From Notolepis coatsorum (Eukaryota > Chordata > Actinopteri > Aulopiformes > Paralepididae), in assembly GCA_963971535.1 (NCBI GenBank), contig OZ020585.1, positions 156,994,915 to 157,058,914 of the forward strand: a stretch of DNA of 64,000 nt. The letters run 5' to 3'. The notes beneath the pieces were generated by a model that did not search any database, was not told the DNA's origin, and saw only the letters and a list, made by a program, of their open reading frames with translations. Shown here one piece after another: positions 22,443 to 34,340 of the stretch (positions are counted from its first letter, which is position 1; each line of letters opens with the position of its first letter). The position numbers and the translations under genes were made by a program.

Positions 22443-23449
22443 CTGAAACAAAACAGAAAGCAATGTGGAAATGAACACATCTGCAATTAATTAATGCCTC
22501 ATGCCCAAGTACTCAGCCACGTGTGAACGATAGGCCAAGTAGCTGACATAGCAGCCTAGAATATTTAGCACTGAATTCAGGTGTAAAAAGCCTCACCACA
22601 TGTCTGGCTTCCGCAGTCTACTGCTTAATTTAGTATAGGATGTTGTAAATTGATGCCCGAATCGCGGGACATTAGAGAGATGATGGAAAATGTAGACCTC
22701 AAAATGGCGCAAAATGGCACTAAATCACAGTATGTAGCTAGCTAGCCAACCAGCTATGTCACCGCATTGAGAGGACAACAGCTTTATTACACACATATGG
22801 TTAATAAAGATATCAATCATATAACGTTACACAGCTATAGATAGTCTCCAGTTAATCTGGTATCATTACAACCCAAAACAAGGTAAAATTAGCAATAACA
22901 GTAACGTTACTAGTACTGGCTAACTAGGCCTAGCTACTAGCCAGAACCTTTGTAATACTCATAGACTTGGTCACTTTCGGTAGCATGCTTGAACGGTAAT
23001 GATTTATGTGTCGTGTTGTGTCATGTGGCTTATTTATTAATAGAGGTTACCACATATTTTTACAAGGTTAGAGATGAACCGATTATAGAAATGAGTAGCT
23101 AAGTTGCAACTTGCTGTGGCTAGCTCTCCCAGCTAGCCACTAGCTGATGACGCGACAGACTAGTTGTGAAGAGCTAGCTAATTTAGTTCCACAACGTTCA
23201 CAGTGCATGGTTAACACGACGCAATAGGCACAATGGATGGGTTGAGATATAAATACTGTGCTAACGAAACGAGATCTTACCTTGAGTCAGTGAAGTCTTT
23301 TCCGTGAAGAGGGTTTGTTGGACCGTGTTGACTGTGAACGTGAACATGACCCTCTGACTGACTGGAACAAAAGGCGTGTACGATAGTTCCCAGTGGGGGA
23401 GGGGTGTAGCTTTGCAGATCCCGGCGGAAACACCCAGCTCTCTGACCCA
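22443..23449 (-). other. first intron and 5' region of the SAM gene
   Basis: No coding exon. GCTAGCTAG-rich sequence lies near 22735-22755 and 23100-23180. A minus-strand donor (AAG/GTAAGAT) sits at about 23281, so transcription would begin between there and about 23450, next to the terminal repeats. Confidence 0.45.
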
Positions 23450-23800
<351 letters not shown>

Positions 23801-23929
23801 CGCCACACTATGAGGCTATGCTAAATTATAATCTCTCAGTGTTGTGCATGGGCTGAACAAACATCCGACCCTTTGCGCAAGTTATATTTTGGGAAGGGGT
23901 GAACTTGGAGTTTTGAATAAAATTCTGTA

Positions 23930-24042
23930 GGAAAAAAAAGGTTCCGTTGGTGGTTAACGTAGCGTTGCATTCGTTCGGTACACAGCCAAAGGTCCAGTAC
24001 TGAAACGGTTCAGTACGGACACATGTACCGTTACACCCCTAA
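23930..24042. mobile_element. hAT-type terminus fragment
   Basis: Ends GTACCGTTACACCCCTA, the complement of the frequent fish hAT end (C)AGGGGTGTAACGGTAC. It contains GTACTGAAACGGTTCAGTAC. The other end is not visible. Confidence 0.5.
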
Positions 24043-24277
24043 TAATAATGCAAATGAATGATGTCACTAAGGAGTAAGGTTTTCAATAAACAATGTATAC
24101 AACATGCATTGTTTTGCTAATGATAAGATAACACAATATATTCCTTTGAATATATTGATCCCTTGGGGAAATTCTGGCATCATAGCAGCATGGGGGAGGG
24201 GGGAGGGGAGGTACAGGTATGGGCAGGGTAATAGAAGAAAGCTAGCTCTATGGCTGAAATGTGCTCATCATGGAGAG

Positions 24278-24295
24278 GGGGGGGGGGGGGGGGTT
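24278..24295. repeat. poly(G) run
   Basis: About 16 consecutive G bases. Sequence and assembly accuracy is likely reduced here. Confidence 0.95.
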
Positions 24296-24419
24296 CTCCA
24301 GGATAGCGGCCAGCGTCCATAATAAGAGGAACGATGCACAAGCAGGCACGTTGGAACTATAAAACGGCAGGGGGTGCTGGGGGGTCGCCAGATGATACAT
24401 TTTTTTTTTCTTTTTTTTT

Positions 24420-25009
24420 TTTCGGTCAGGCCACTGAACTTAGAAGCAGGCCAGGCCAGTGTTTCTAGTTGCACCAGCGCAATAGTTAGATAACCTAGGT
24501 GGGGAACAACCAGGAGATCACTGCAACTCACACAAGTTGGAGAACTATCTCTCTCTCTCTCTCTTGCTCTCACACACACACAAAGGGAGCCGCATGTGAT
24601 TGGTGGAGGCGGGATCCTTACGAAAAACTGCTAATCATTGACACATGCTAGCCTGTAATAACCCCCCCCAGAAAAATTTACTTTTCAATTATAAAATGAA
24701 TATGTGGTGTTATGATCAGGGCTGAAGTTGAATAAAATATTGTATTTATCAATTACAAAAAACTGAAAATCCATAAAAATCTGTGTTGTTGCTAATCATA
24801 CATATGCTAGCCTGTTTTTTAACAATAATTTGTGATGCCATCACAAACACTGGCATTTAAAGGGTACAAATAAAAAAAATTCCTGCACCACAATGCAGGA
24901 AATGAAGTCTTTGTAACAAAAAAATTCCTGGTGGGGGACCCCCTGCTTAAAAAGTGGACTGACTGGGGCTATATTTCCTGGCCTGAATGATTTCCCCAGT
25001 CCGGCCCTG
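24420..25009. mobile_element. hAT-like fragment ending CCAGTCCGGCCCTG
   Basis: The right end CAGTCCGGCCCTG at 25009 is the complement of a common hAT terminus (CAGGGCCGGACTG). The left extent is uncertain; 24420-24475 has related GGTCAGGCCACTG wording. There is no coding sequence. Confidence 0.4.
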
Positions 25010-25079
25010 GTTAAAAGCCTCCAATGCTTATTAGTGTGTGTGCGTTTGAACGTTTGCATGTTTCAACCATACATTTCCA

Positions 25080-25176
25080 TTTAAAATATTTTTTTTTACC
25101 TCCTATAATAGTGGGGGTCGCGGCTCTCTGACACAGTTTTTTTTGGGTCGCGGCCTGAAAAGTTTGGGAACCCCTG
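25080..25176. mobile_element. hAT MITE terminus truncating a transposase
   Basis: The right end reads AAAAGTTTGGGAACCCCTG, complement of the widespread hAT end CAGGGGTTCCCAAACTTTT. Preceding GGGTCGCGGC repeats fit. It abuts the transposase remnant at about 25185. Confidence 0.65.
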
Positions 25177-25185
25177 GTCTAGCCT

Positions 25186-25824
25186 GTACCCCCCAGACAT
25201 GTTGCTGGCCCCGTCAAAACAGTATCCTATCAGCCTCTCCATGGGCAGGTCGAGGCGTAAAAGTATTTTATACACAAAAACAGCGTCTCGGCTGTTGTGT
25301 CTGGGCCGGGCATTGTAAAAACCCCAAAAGAAGTTCTGAGCTTCCAAGTTGTCATCGGCGAACTGTTTATTACACGAGAATTGTTCATTTCCAGTGAGTG
25401 ACATCAGTGGTTCCGTCAGCGCTCAAGCCAAAGAATGGGCTTTTGGATGCTTTGCCTCTAATTTGTCGCTGAATATCATGGGCAAACAGCTGTAAGATTT
25501 CGTTTTGGATGTTGTTGGACATCCAGTTGTCTCTCTTTTGGAGCCAATTCTTCAACTCGGGATCAGACTCGGTGCGCACTCTTTCCATCATGAGCTGCCA
25601 TAACACCCCATCCCTATTTACATCACCCCTCAGTGGAAGCCCCTGGCGCCCGAGGGGGGGTATAGGGGAACAGACTCAGTTAACTCTTCAATACCTGATG
25701 CTGAGGCTGAACCTGTCGTCTCTGTCTCTCTCTGATGTTTATCAGATTTAGTGGGACTGTCACTGGGACCGGCGGGACGTTTCGAAAATAAATCTGATAT
25801 TTTTCTTTTCTGCGAGTGAGACAT
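25186..25824 (-). pseudogene. hAT transposase remnant, ZMYM/DUF4371 type
   Basis: From Met 25824: MSHSQKRKISDLFSKR (a basic start typical of this group), then a frame change near 25630-25606. The next part contains WLQKRDNWMSNNIQNEIL and FFGLSADGTTDVTH. After another frame shift near 25395 comes EQFSCNKQFADDNLEAQNFF and LPMERLIGYCFDGASNMSG, the region around the second catalytic Asp in hAT DUF4371-type transposases. It is cut off at about 25186 by a MITE, so the C-terminal half is absent. At least two frame shifts: not functional. Confidence 0.75.
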
Positions 25825-26040
25825 TCTGTGCTAGCAAAGTCTGACTACTAGCTAAAATCGACTGACTGCGCAAGCACTGTATCACAGTAGCTCAGTGGTT
25901 CGTGGCGCGTGGGAAGGGCGGGAGACGGGAGGTGAATACAATTAGTTGTTTCACCTGTCATTGAATCAGTCTGTGACAGTCTGTCATCACTCGAAAATCT
26001 ACTCGGTTTTACACGTATGATTGTGTACATACAGTAGTGT

Positions 26041-26170
26041 CATGAATGAATGAAAACTTTATTTAACAGATTGGAGAATGGCTACAATACAGTACGGCTC
26101 AATACACACAATATTAAAATGGTGAAGTTCTTTGAGCAGGATAAACTTATAATATACAGTGTTACAGTTA
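26041..26170. repeat. dispersed repeat family A, copy 1
   Basis: Starts with GAATGAATGAAAACTTTATT and continues with CAGATTGGAGAATGG and CTCAATACACACAAT. Similar copies lie at 32288-32430 and 61483-61625. It resembles the tail region of a LINE or SINE in reverse orientation. Confidence 0.75.
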
Positions 26171-26199
26171 TACAGTTACAGTATATACAAATATATAAA

Positions 26200-26315
26200 T
26201 ACTGTCATAAAAAAAAAACATAAAAAAAAGAAAAATAATACGTTTCTTTTTTTTTTTGCAATAATTGAGAGGGGGTGCTGCAGCCCCCCCCCGCACCCCC
26301 CCCCCCCCCCCCCTT
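26200..26315. repeat. poly(A), poly(T) and poly(C) runs
   Basis: Homopolymer runs of A (26209-26230), T (26247-26258) and C (26286-26312). No coding function. Confidence 0.9.
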
Positions 26316-26751
26316 CCAACGTCCCTGTGCACAAGAATACAATATTTATACAATACATGTTCAAGGTGTCCTGGGCAGCGTTAAGAAAAGTGTTACATGA
26401 CACAGCCATTAACATCTCTCTTACTTTATGGTGAGAATTGATCTTCCCTCAAGGTGCTGTGTTTTTATGTTCTTATGTTTTAAATTTGTTTATATCTTTA
26501 TGTTTTTATGTCTTCCATCGAGGACCACCTTGGAAATAAGTATTTTAATTAATGCTTTTAGGTGATATCCTCAGAAATACAAATTGGTCATGATAATTAG
26601 TTTTTATGATGTGTTTGTAATTTCCAAATAAAAATAAAATAAAATCAAATCCCCTCGTTAGTTTTAAGGACTCTATCTCGGAGTTGTGTCAACTGTCACC
26701 CAGCCTTTTAACTGTCACTTGTCTGCTTCATGTATTATACCGTGTCATTTT

Positions 26752-26812
26752 ATTTGGTTGTTTGTTTGTTTGTTTGTTTGTTTGTTTGTTTGTTTGTTTG
26801 TTTGTTTGTTGT
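26752..26812. repeat. (TTTG)n microsatellite
   Basis: About 14 tandem TTTG units. Confidence 0.95.
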
Positions 26813-26867
26813 GTGTTTAAATAATTCCCCTTGTTTGTTTGGTGTGTAATTTAATTATTTTAAATCC

Positions 26868-27062
26868 GGAGGTTCACGGTTCGATTCCCGCTCCTCCCAT
26901 GTCGATGTGTCCTTGAGCAAGACACTTAACCCCTAATTGCTCCCGATGAGCAGATTGGCACCTTGCATGGTGTGTGAATGTGTGAGTGAATGGATAAAAT
27001 GTGAGGAACAAATTGTAAAGCGATTTTGGATAAAAAGAGCTACATAAAAAAGCAGCCATTTA
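26868..27062 (+). mobile_element. tRNA-derived SINE fragment
   Basis: It contains a B-box (GGTTCGATTCCC), then TGTCCTTGAGCAAGACACTT, GTGAATGTGTGAGTGAATGG and a tail with TTGTAAAGCGATTTTGG. It is closely related to 52430-52675 but lacks the A-box part, so it is 5'-truncated. Confidence 0.8.
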
Positions 27063-27420
27063 ATAAAAAAAGATACATATATGTTTTTATGTGTGTTATG
27101 CTACTAAAGAATACAAGGCATTTTCTCCAAGCAGTCGGCAGACGCCTGTCCACTCGCTGTGATGGCTTGAATGAATCCCACAGTCCTCACTGGGAGCCAG
27201 GCGGACATGAAAAGCGTCAACGGGTCTCCGCTCCTCCGGGCTCAGGGGCCTGGGCTTCACAGCGTGGGCCCCGACGCCTGTCAGGAGCTAAACACAAGGA
27301 GCCCGGGGCCCCCGGCAGCAGCTCCACGCGAGACCTTTTCAACAGTCATGAGGAAGAATACATGTTCCGATACACATGAGTCACCATGACAGGCCAGGGG
27401 AGAAACATGGCACGGAAATC

Positions 27421-27490
27421 TTTAAACAGGAGGGGGGACGGGGGGACGGGGGGGCGGGGGGGTTGGGAGGTGTGTGTGAGGGTGGGGGGT
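27421..27490. repeat. G-rich tract
   Basis: Runs of GGGGG separated by AC or C. It could form G-quadruplexes on the plus strand. Flanking 27063-27420 and 27491-27830 show no recognisable gene. Confidence 0.7.
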
Positions 27491-27830
27491 TCTGTCAGAG
27501 GCGGCTTGGGCGTTCTGTCTCAGTAGATGTCATCTCTAAAATAAGAAAGAGTACATAGGAACAAAACATGTAGTACATTGAATGCTGTTGGGAGTGTGTT
27601 TTTTCCCGCTTTTTGCCTGCATTTGAAATCCGCATAATGGAGGAGACATGCGGTTGTCTACGCCCTCCCCAGACTGACTGTAGGAAAGCACCAGGACCGT
27701 GAAGTTGACATAACGACTACATTTTGAGAAAATGGGAGAAACAGGCACATAAAAAATAGAGGTAAAGAATCAGATGGTGAAGTCTACACTCTAAAAAAAA
27801 CTAGTACTGTTCGTCCCTGACTGAACACCA

Positions 27831-28294
27831 GTGATGCCACAGATTACTTGTAAAAATAATCTGATTACTGATTACTGATTACTCCTTTAAAAAGTAATCT
27901 AGTTACTTTACTGATTACTTGATTATCAAAGTAACTTAGTTACTTTGAAAGTAACTAGGTTACGAAGTCGTCGTCCCCTTTGCTGCTGCCACAAGAATGA
28001 CAACAGTTATCTTTTTTTAAATTATGCTTTATTGAAAGTGCATAATGTCATAAATCATGATTGGCTGCTCAGACAGGTCATCATGAGACGTCAGGCCATC
28101 AGGCCATACTCCAGTCTAGCTGACTGTACCCCTGGCTCTCTTATCATCAGCATTATGAGATAGTCATTAAATAGTAACTCACAGCCACTTGGAAAAGTAA
28201 CTGTAATCAGATTATTGGCTTGTAAAAAGTAATAAATTAGATTACTATTTACTGAAAAAAGTAATCAGATTAAGTAACTAGTTACTGGCATCAC
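27831..28294. mobile_element. MITE with GTGATGCC termini
   Basis: The ends GTGATGCC and GGCATCAC enclose imperfect inverted repeats rich in AATCTGATTAC and GTAACTAGTTAC, a pattern common in fish genomes and usually ascribed to hAT-type MITEs. There is no coding sequence and no target duplication I can confirm. Confidence 0.65.
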
Positions 28295-28429
28295 ACAACA
28301 CATCCTGTCTCGTTTCAACACAGCTGTTTTGAGAGTACATTGTGGTGGATGCCGGAGGAATCATTCGCTGGTCGATAGTTGATTATAGGATAAACACAAG
28401 AGTTGGCTTCAGAAAAAGTATTAAGAGCA

Positions 28430-28530
28430 ATGCACTGCTCTGTTGTTCTATTAAGTGTTATGAGTGAGTGATGCACTGATCTGTTGTTCTATTAAGTGTT
28501 ATTATGAGTGATGCACTGCTCTGTTGTAAA
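28430..28530. repeat. short minisatellite
   Basis: Three units of TGCACTGCTCTGTTGTTCTA with TTAAGTGTTATGAGTGA linkers. Confidence 0.85.
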
Positions 28531-28675
28531 TGTTATTTTATATTTTTATTTAACTATTTTATCACACTTTTCTACTCTGTCTATTTTATTATTTTGTATT
28601 ACTGCCTACTTTTAAACTGAATCAAACCGTAAACAGAGAGGCCTATTGGGATGTTAGATCCTAATGTGAAAAACT

Positions 28676-28815
28676 GTGATTTACCTTACCTTGCTACCTC
28701 ATTTATCTTTTTTATGCTCACTTATGCCTGTATTTTTTACTGCTGTGAAGCACTTTGAACTGCAATTTCAGTATGAAAAGTGCTATACAAATAAAGTTTA
28801 TTATTATTATTATAT
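28676..28815 (+). mobile_element. retroposon 3' tail ending in (ATT)n
   Basis: GTGAAGCACTTTGAACTGCA followed by AAAGTGCTATACAAATAAAG and TTATTATT. The same family occurs in reverse at 56853-57060. This is a typical LINE/SINE 3' end. Confidence 0.7.
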
Positions 28816-28899
28816 TAACGACCAAACCGGAAGTCTTGGCCCAGAGACCTCGGATGTGGCTCCCAGAATAGAAGTGTACGTCGATATTTATACAAGCAA

Positions 28900-29480
28900 A
28901 AGGGGGAGGGGTTAACCAATAGTTGGGAAAGTGGATAGGAGGATGAGACATGGGGGTGGGGTCAAAGGGAGGAGCTGGAGAAAGTTGAAGGAGGGAGGAG
29001 GGTGAAAGGTAGACAGGATGTCAAGGTGAGGGACAACGGAGTGGGGGGGGGAGGGAGACACACAAAGGACCATGGAACCTGGAAGGGGGAGGGATGGTAA
29101 AGGTAGAAGGAGGGAGGAGGGGTGAGACATGAATGTGGGATAGGAGATTGCACAAAGGAGCGGATGTCTACCACGATAGCTATACCTCTATGTTTAGGCG
29201 TGAGTTGCTGTACATTTGGCTCCTCTAGACATGTTAGAAAGAGACCATAGAAAGAGAATATGGTATTATTATGAATCATTGAAGAGGGGGCTTGTAGGGG
29301 GGATTGAAGTCAGCAGGAAGGGTACGACTCTTACAGCTGAGTAACAATGTTCATCAAACATGGCTGAAACTTGGGTGCTGCAGTGTTGAGTGCATAGTAG
29401 TAAAGTATAGAAGGGTGCATGATAGAGGACAGTAAGAAGGTTTTATAATATTTATTATTATAATAAATGTTTTTCATTTC
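28900..29480. other. purine-rich unassigned sequence
   Basis: GGGAGGAGG-rich on the plus strand from 28900 to 29130. No gene or transposon end is recognised. Apparent proline-rich minus-strand frames come from the base composition. Confidence 0.5.
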
Positions 29481-29619
29481 AGGTATTGATTGAAGAAGTG
29501 TGTTTTTAGTCGACGGCGAAACACTGGTCGAGTTTCGGCTGTCCTGACTGTGGTGGGAAGTTCAGAGACTAGGCGGCTTCTCTTTCATGACCCTCCCGGA
29601 CCTCGGACAGGAGTGGGTC

Positions 29620-30006
29620 TGAGGCCAGAGGACGTAGATGTAGATGTAGACATCGTAGTGAACACATTGTGTGTCCGAGGCGAGTGCTTTTCTCCAAGGT
29701 TCGTACGCTCAGTGAAAACTCTGAGCAACAGTGTTTAGACCAGTGTTGTCGAGTCTCGAGTTCAAATCCGAGTCCAAGTCATCAAGGTTGAGTCCACTCC
29801 ACTCTGGCAGTCACAAAAAAAAGAGCAGACACAAAAATAAAAAACGGTCTACATTAAACATAAACGACACAGCGGTCACCGTTTATAAAGGAGTTTATTT
29901 ACTTTGTGACACAATAGCAACAAACAAATGCACTAGCCATCAATATCTTATGCCAAATGATTAGGGCCTATTACAAGTCCGAGTCCTTGTCTGCACCTTC
30001 CGAGTC
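29620..30006. repeat. dispersed repeat B (GAGTCCAAGTC-rich), copy 1
   Basis: GCGAGTGCTTTTCTCCAAGG and ACGCTCAGTGAAAA near 29671-29725 recur at 42313-42362. GTCGAGTCTCGAG and CCGAGTCCAAGTC words recur at 42195-42260 in a different order. Nature unknown. Confidence 0.55.
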
Positions 30007-30125
30007 CGAATGGCAAGCGCCTCCGCATACATGGAGCAAGAACAGAGACTTAGACTCAGCTTCTTCCCCCAGGCCATAAGAACAATGAACACTGATCTCT
30101 CCACAAACAAGCACACACGAACACG
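30007..30125 (+). pseudogene. LINE ORF C-terminal fragment
   Basis: It encodes [19 protein letters not shown], matching the end of the RT protein at 50646-51860 ([18 protein letters not shown]). It is the 3' end of an L2-like LINE; the LINE 3' flank resumes after the AC repeat. Confidence 0.75.
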
Positions 30126-30463
<338 letters not shown>

Positions 30464-30480
30464 AAGAATAAACTAAAGTA

Positions 30481-30854
30481 GGGGCGGCTAAGTGGCGCAG
30501 TGGGCAAGGCGATCGCCACTAACGCAGGAGATGCTGGGTTCGAGCCCAGCTCTCTGCGTTGCTTCCGGCTTGGCTGGTCGTTCAGACTACTACAATTGGT
30601 AGTATTAGGGGGTGGGAAAGCCGGTGGGTGGGGATCGGACGTTGTGGACAGCGACTCCTACAGGTCGGTTGGTGCGCCTGTACAGCAGAATCAGGAAGTA
30701 TCAGGGGCAGCGTGAGCCTCCCACGCGTTACTCCTCGCCACTGAGAGATCGCGCTGTACAGGTGAAAAGATGCGACGGCTGCCTCCTTGTGTACCGGAGG
30801 GGAATTGGGATGGGAGAAAAATAGAAAATGGGGAGAAAAAGTAGACAAAAAAAA
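30481..30854 (+). mobile_element. tRNA-derived SINE with 17-bp target duplication
   Basis: The 5' tRNA-like head has an A-box (AGTGGCGCAGTGGGC) and a B-box (GGTTCGAGCCC). The body ends in a GGAGAAAAAGTAGAC and poly(A) tail. AAGAATAAACTAAAGTA flanks it on both sides (30464-30480, 30855-30871), a perfect target-site duplication. The clean duplication implies recent LINE-mediated insertion. Confidence 0.93.
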
Positions 30855-30908
30855 AAGAATAAACTAAAGTAACGACAGACAAGAACACATACTACACAGA
30901 CAGGATCG

Positions 30909-31260
30909 TAAGGTTATCCTATAACCCTAGTTATATGAATACTGGCTGAGTGTCTCGCTCTGCCTACTGAGATATCATAATCTCCAGCACCTACTGTGCC
31001 CGTGGAAACTAAACACATGCACCCACCTGCACGTGACCATGCTTACACCCTTCCAAGTTCGAATTCCATACACGGAAAACATCCAAGGGACCTCAGGGCA
31101 CTGAAGAGCGAGACCCTCAGCCATTATTCATATAACTAGGGTTATAGGATAACCTTACGTTATATCTCATACTGGCAATCGCGTCTCGCTCTGCCTACTG
31201 AGGTCCACACCCACACACTCATGCTAGCCCACCTGATGGCGGGATGTAGGAGAGGTCCCG
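30909..31260. repeat. palindromic repeat element C, left copy
   Basis: 32-bp inverted arms at 30909-30940 and 31126-31157 (TAAGGTTATCCTATAACCCT and complement). Both are followed by a CTCGCTCTGCCTACTGAG box. The 30950-31040 segment occurs inverted at 41650-41740. It looks like a transposon end or satellite-like unit; superfamily unknown. Confidence 0.75.
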
Positions 31261-31289
31261 GACCTCAGGACTGCCTGGGAGACAGAACC

Positions 31290-32158
31290 CCCAGTCATGC
31301 AACGTCCTCTGTTTCACCGAGACTTGGCTGAGTCCGGACGTCCCAAACCATGCAATAGAACCGGCAGATCACTTCTTCGTCCTCCGTAAGGACCGAACGG
31401 CAGAAGAATCACTAAAGACGAGAGGAGGCGGCATAGCTTTCATGGTAAACAAGGAGTGGTGCGATATAGGCAACGCAAAGGAATTGTCTAACCACTGCTC
31501 CCCAGACCTGGAGTTTATCACCATCAAATGCCGACCCTTCTTTCTCCCGAGGGAGTTAACGTCCATCATCATGATCGGAGTATACATCCCACCACAAGCA
31601 AGCACTGGGGCCGCACTCTCGAAGCTACACGACGAGGTAAACAAACAACAGACAGCTAACGTAGACGCTGCTATTTTGGTTCTGGGCGATTTCAACAGCG
31701 CGCGTCGTAAAAAGGTGTTGCCGAATTTCTATCAGCATGTGACCTGTCCCACCAGAGGCGAGAACATATTAGATCATGTATACTCGCAATTTAAAAATGG
31801 GTATAAGTCACAGGCTCTTAGTCCATTCGGGAAGTCCGATCACGCCGCCATCTTTCTTTTGCCAAAGTACAAACAAAGTCTCAAGCGAACGCCGGTGGTC
31901 TCGCGAGAGGTTAAGCGTTGGACCGTGACGTCAGAGGAGTCACTCCAAGCTGCACTTGAATGCACAGACTGGAGTGTATTCCGTGATAACACAGCCAATA
32001 TTAACGAATACACTGAAACGGTGCTTGACTATGTCTGTACTCTGGTAGAAGAAACAATCCCCTCCACCACAATTAAAATCTACCCAAATCAAAAGCCCTG
32101 GGTAGACAAATCCGTCCGTGAGGCTCTGAAAGTGCGCACATCAGCATACAAGGACTGA
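31290..32158 (+). pseudogene. LINE endonuclease domain fragment (L2-like)
   Basis: The frame is open from about 31290 (VLCFTETWLSPDVP) through RGGGIAFMVN, IMIGVYIPPQAS, ILVLGDFNSA, NILDHVYSQF and KSDHAAIFLLP to TGA at 32156. These are the motifs, in order, of an APE-type endonuclease that nicks target DNA for LINE insertion. The 5' end abuts element C and the RT half is absent after 32158. A 238-codon ATG frame begins at 31442, but homology starts earlier. It is a truncated copy of a family related to the RT fragment at 50.6 kb. Confidence 0.82.
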
Positions 32159-32287
32159 TGCCACCTGCTTCACTAAGCACGGAACACCAGTGGCAGCTGC
32201 TGACCAAAGTCTATTACTAGTGAAGCACTGCTCCACTAGTAGTCATGCAATAACCTCCACTGCGGCACACCTGTGCACCCGTGTAAG

Positions 32288-32430
32288 GGATAAATGAATG
32301 AATGAACGAAAACTTTATTAACATATTGCAGAATGGGCTAGCCCAATACACACAATTGTCAAGGGGATGCAGACCAGAGAAAAACGTTTGTCCTGTCTAC
32401 ATCAGGGTCCCCCATCTTCAATTCATAGAT
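32288..32430. repeat. dispersed repeat family A, copy 2
   Basis: GAACGAAAACTTTATTAACA, GCAGAATGGG, CAATACACACAATTG and ATCAGGGTCCCCCAT; best match to the copy in the MADF gene intron (61483-61625). Confidence 0.85.
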
Positions 32431-32611
32431 TCACAAATGCACACCTGTCCTGAGCCCTGTCGTCAGCCCATCCACCCATGTAAAGGGTAAATAAGCCTCA
32501 GCTAAACCCACAACATTATACACCGATTGACCGTAAGCAATGAAATGGTTAAGAGGAGGGAAGAGTGAAGACACCCCCGGCGGGGTACATGGGAACGGCA
32601 CCCCAAACATT
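32431..32611. other. unassigned flank of BEL copy 2
   Basis: No exon or known repeat. It ends with GTAGC, duplicated after the element. Confidence 0.4.
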
Positions 32612-32616
32612 GTAGC

Positions 32617-33713
32617 TGTTCTGAAGGGCCAGATTAACTCTGAGAATCTACGTTTATTATTTTGTATAACTTGTATATTGTTTATATATATAAGCTATAT
32701 ACCTTTAAGCTTCCGTTTGAATCATAGTATTATTCGCTCGCCCCATTGGGCACCGCCCTTGACATTGGAGGCGCCAGCAGACGCGCCCCTCAGACAAGTT
32801 CAAAGACGTGTCCGGGCAAGTTCAGACATGCCCTTAGCAGGCGCATTGATTCCGGACAAGTAATTCGGTTGCGCTCTAGAAATCACTCTGAGTATATATA
32901 TTGTAGAAGGCGCAAGCAGCCGCAGGTGAAGTGTGAAGTGAAAGCAGAGAAACGAGAAGTAACCTAACCTAACAGCAGAACGAGTGAACATGTGAGCAGT
33001 GGAAGCCTACCCGCGGTGTATCGTTACGGATAGCTAGTAGCTACTTAGATACGACCCTAATATTGTAGAGCCATTATTGGTGCAGTATAGTGACTTGTGT
33101 AAGCGAAGTAACGTGGAGAAGCGCATAGTTAAGACCATCGGTGTTTGGATCTAACTACCCCCTGAAGACCGTCATCGGGCTAGCTTCTAGTACAAACGAA
33201 GCTAGCTAGCTACCATCACTGCCATCGGGCTTTGGATTAAGAGCTATTAACCCTGCCATCGGGCACTTGGATTACAAGGACTGGATCCGTACGAGACCCC
33301 CTTTTCTTCAGTGACCGCAGGAGTATCCGACTATTCTTCAATTCCTCTGGAGCTTACAACTCCGTGGGGGAAATCATCGTCTCCAGCTATCCCCCTCGCT
33401 TTGCCCTGTATCGCCTTCTCCCACTCCATGCAGAGCTCCGGTCGAGTATTATTAACCTAGGAATTATTCATTCTCCTTGACTTTGATACTCTGACATTCT
33501 ACTATCATTCCACTATTAAAGAGCAACGTGATAATTCAGTTGTATATTGATTACTATTAAAATACTGTAAACTTGATATCCTTGTCCCCGTGCCATCAAT
33601 TGAGTGTCTGCCATATTTACCTAACTGTACTGTCTGGCAAGTAATAATATTTAGTAGTGGTTTAATCTAAACAATCTTTAATACAGTCCGGGTTTTGTAG
33701 CCCCTCAGCTACA
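32617..33713 (+). repeat. 5' LTR of BEL copy 2
   Basis: 1097 bp, TGTTCTGAAGG...CAGCTACA. TATATATATAAGC near 32685 and AGTATATATATTG near 32890 are TATA-like, but neither can be assigned as the promoter from sequence alone. Confidence 0.93.
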
Positions 33714-33715
33714 AT

Positions 33716-33732
33716 TGGTCCTTCGAGCCGGA
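33716..33732 (+). other. BEL copy 2 primer-binding site, tRNA-Tyr
   Basis: TGGTCCTTCGAGCCGGA two bases after the 5' LTR; identical to copy 1. Confidence 0.88.
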
Positions 33733-33766
33733 GGGTATCAGTAATAATAATCATATTAATAATAAT

Positions 33767-34340
33767 ATGGCCAGCGGCGGACACTCTCCAATCGGCTCTC
33801 CCCCACTAGAGCGCCCTAGGCGCCAGCCCCCTCCACACTTGGAGAACTATGCTGTAGATCTACCTCCTAGCTTATCTAAAAAGACGTTAAGCAAGGATAA
33901 AATTAGTAGCTTAAGTATGCCCAACCTTATCGACCTGTCAGCCCCACCGGTAGATACCCAAGCTGGTTTAAGTGAAACTGACTTAGCTCACGGGGGGGGG
34001 ACAATCGGGACATGACTCGACTATGCCCATAGACCACCGCGCCCCCGAGATGGACCTCGGAGCGCAAGAAGATAAAGGCCGCGCCTCCGAGATGGACCTC
34101 GGAGCGCAAGAAGGTACAGAACGCGCCCCCGAGATGGACCTCGGAGCGCATGAGGATAAAGAATGCGCCCCCGAGATGGACCTCGGCGCGCACCGGAGAA
34201 AAGAGCACCGCGCCCCCGAGATGGACCTCAGAGCGTGGGAGAAGATAAAGTACAGCGCCCCCGAGATGGACCTCGGAGCGCGTAAAGAGACCAGGTCACC
34301 GCCAAGCCCTGCCAACTCCAGATCACCATCATCAGCGTAA
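33767..34340 (+). pseudogene. BEL copy 2 Gag N-terminal region, disrupted
   Basis: It starts MASGGHSPIGSPPLERPRR at 33767, aligned with the copy 1 start. The frame ends at TGA 34015 just after a G9 run (about 33992-34000), which is the likely frame-shift site. From 34023 the second frame encodes six tandem 14-15-residue repeats (consensus APEMDLGAxEDKE, 34040-34300) that copy 1 lacks. It meets TAA at 34338, after which the same frame continues as the coiled coil. One frame shift and one nonsense codon therefore separate the N-terminus from the rest, unless the G run is a sequencing error. Confidence 0.8.
34040..34300 (+). repeat. 42-45-bp coding tandem repeat in Gag
   Basis: Six units of GCGCCCCCGAGATGGACCTC plus a variable 22-25-base part. 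Unit lengths are multiples of three, which keeps the frame. Confidence 0.92.

Noticed and set aside
30481..30560. A functional tRNA gene
   Set aside because: A- and B-boxes are present but the cloverleaf is degraded and the sequence continues as a SINE with poly(A) tail and target duplication.
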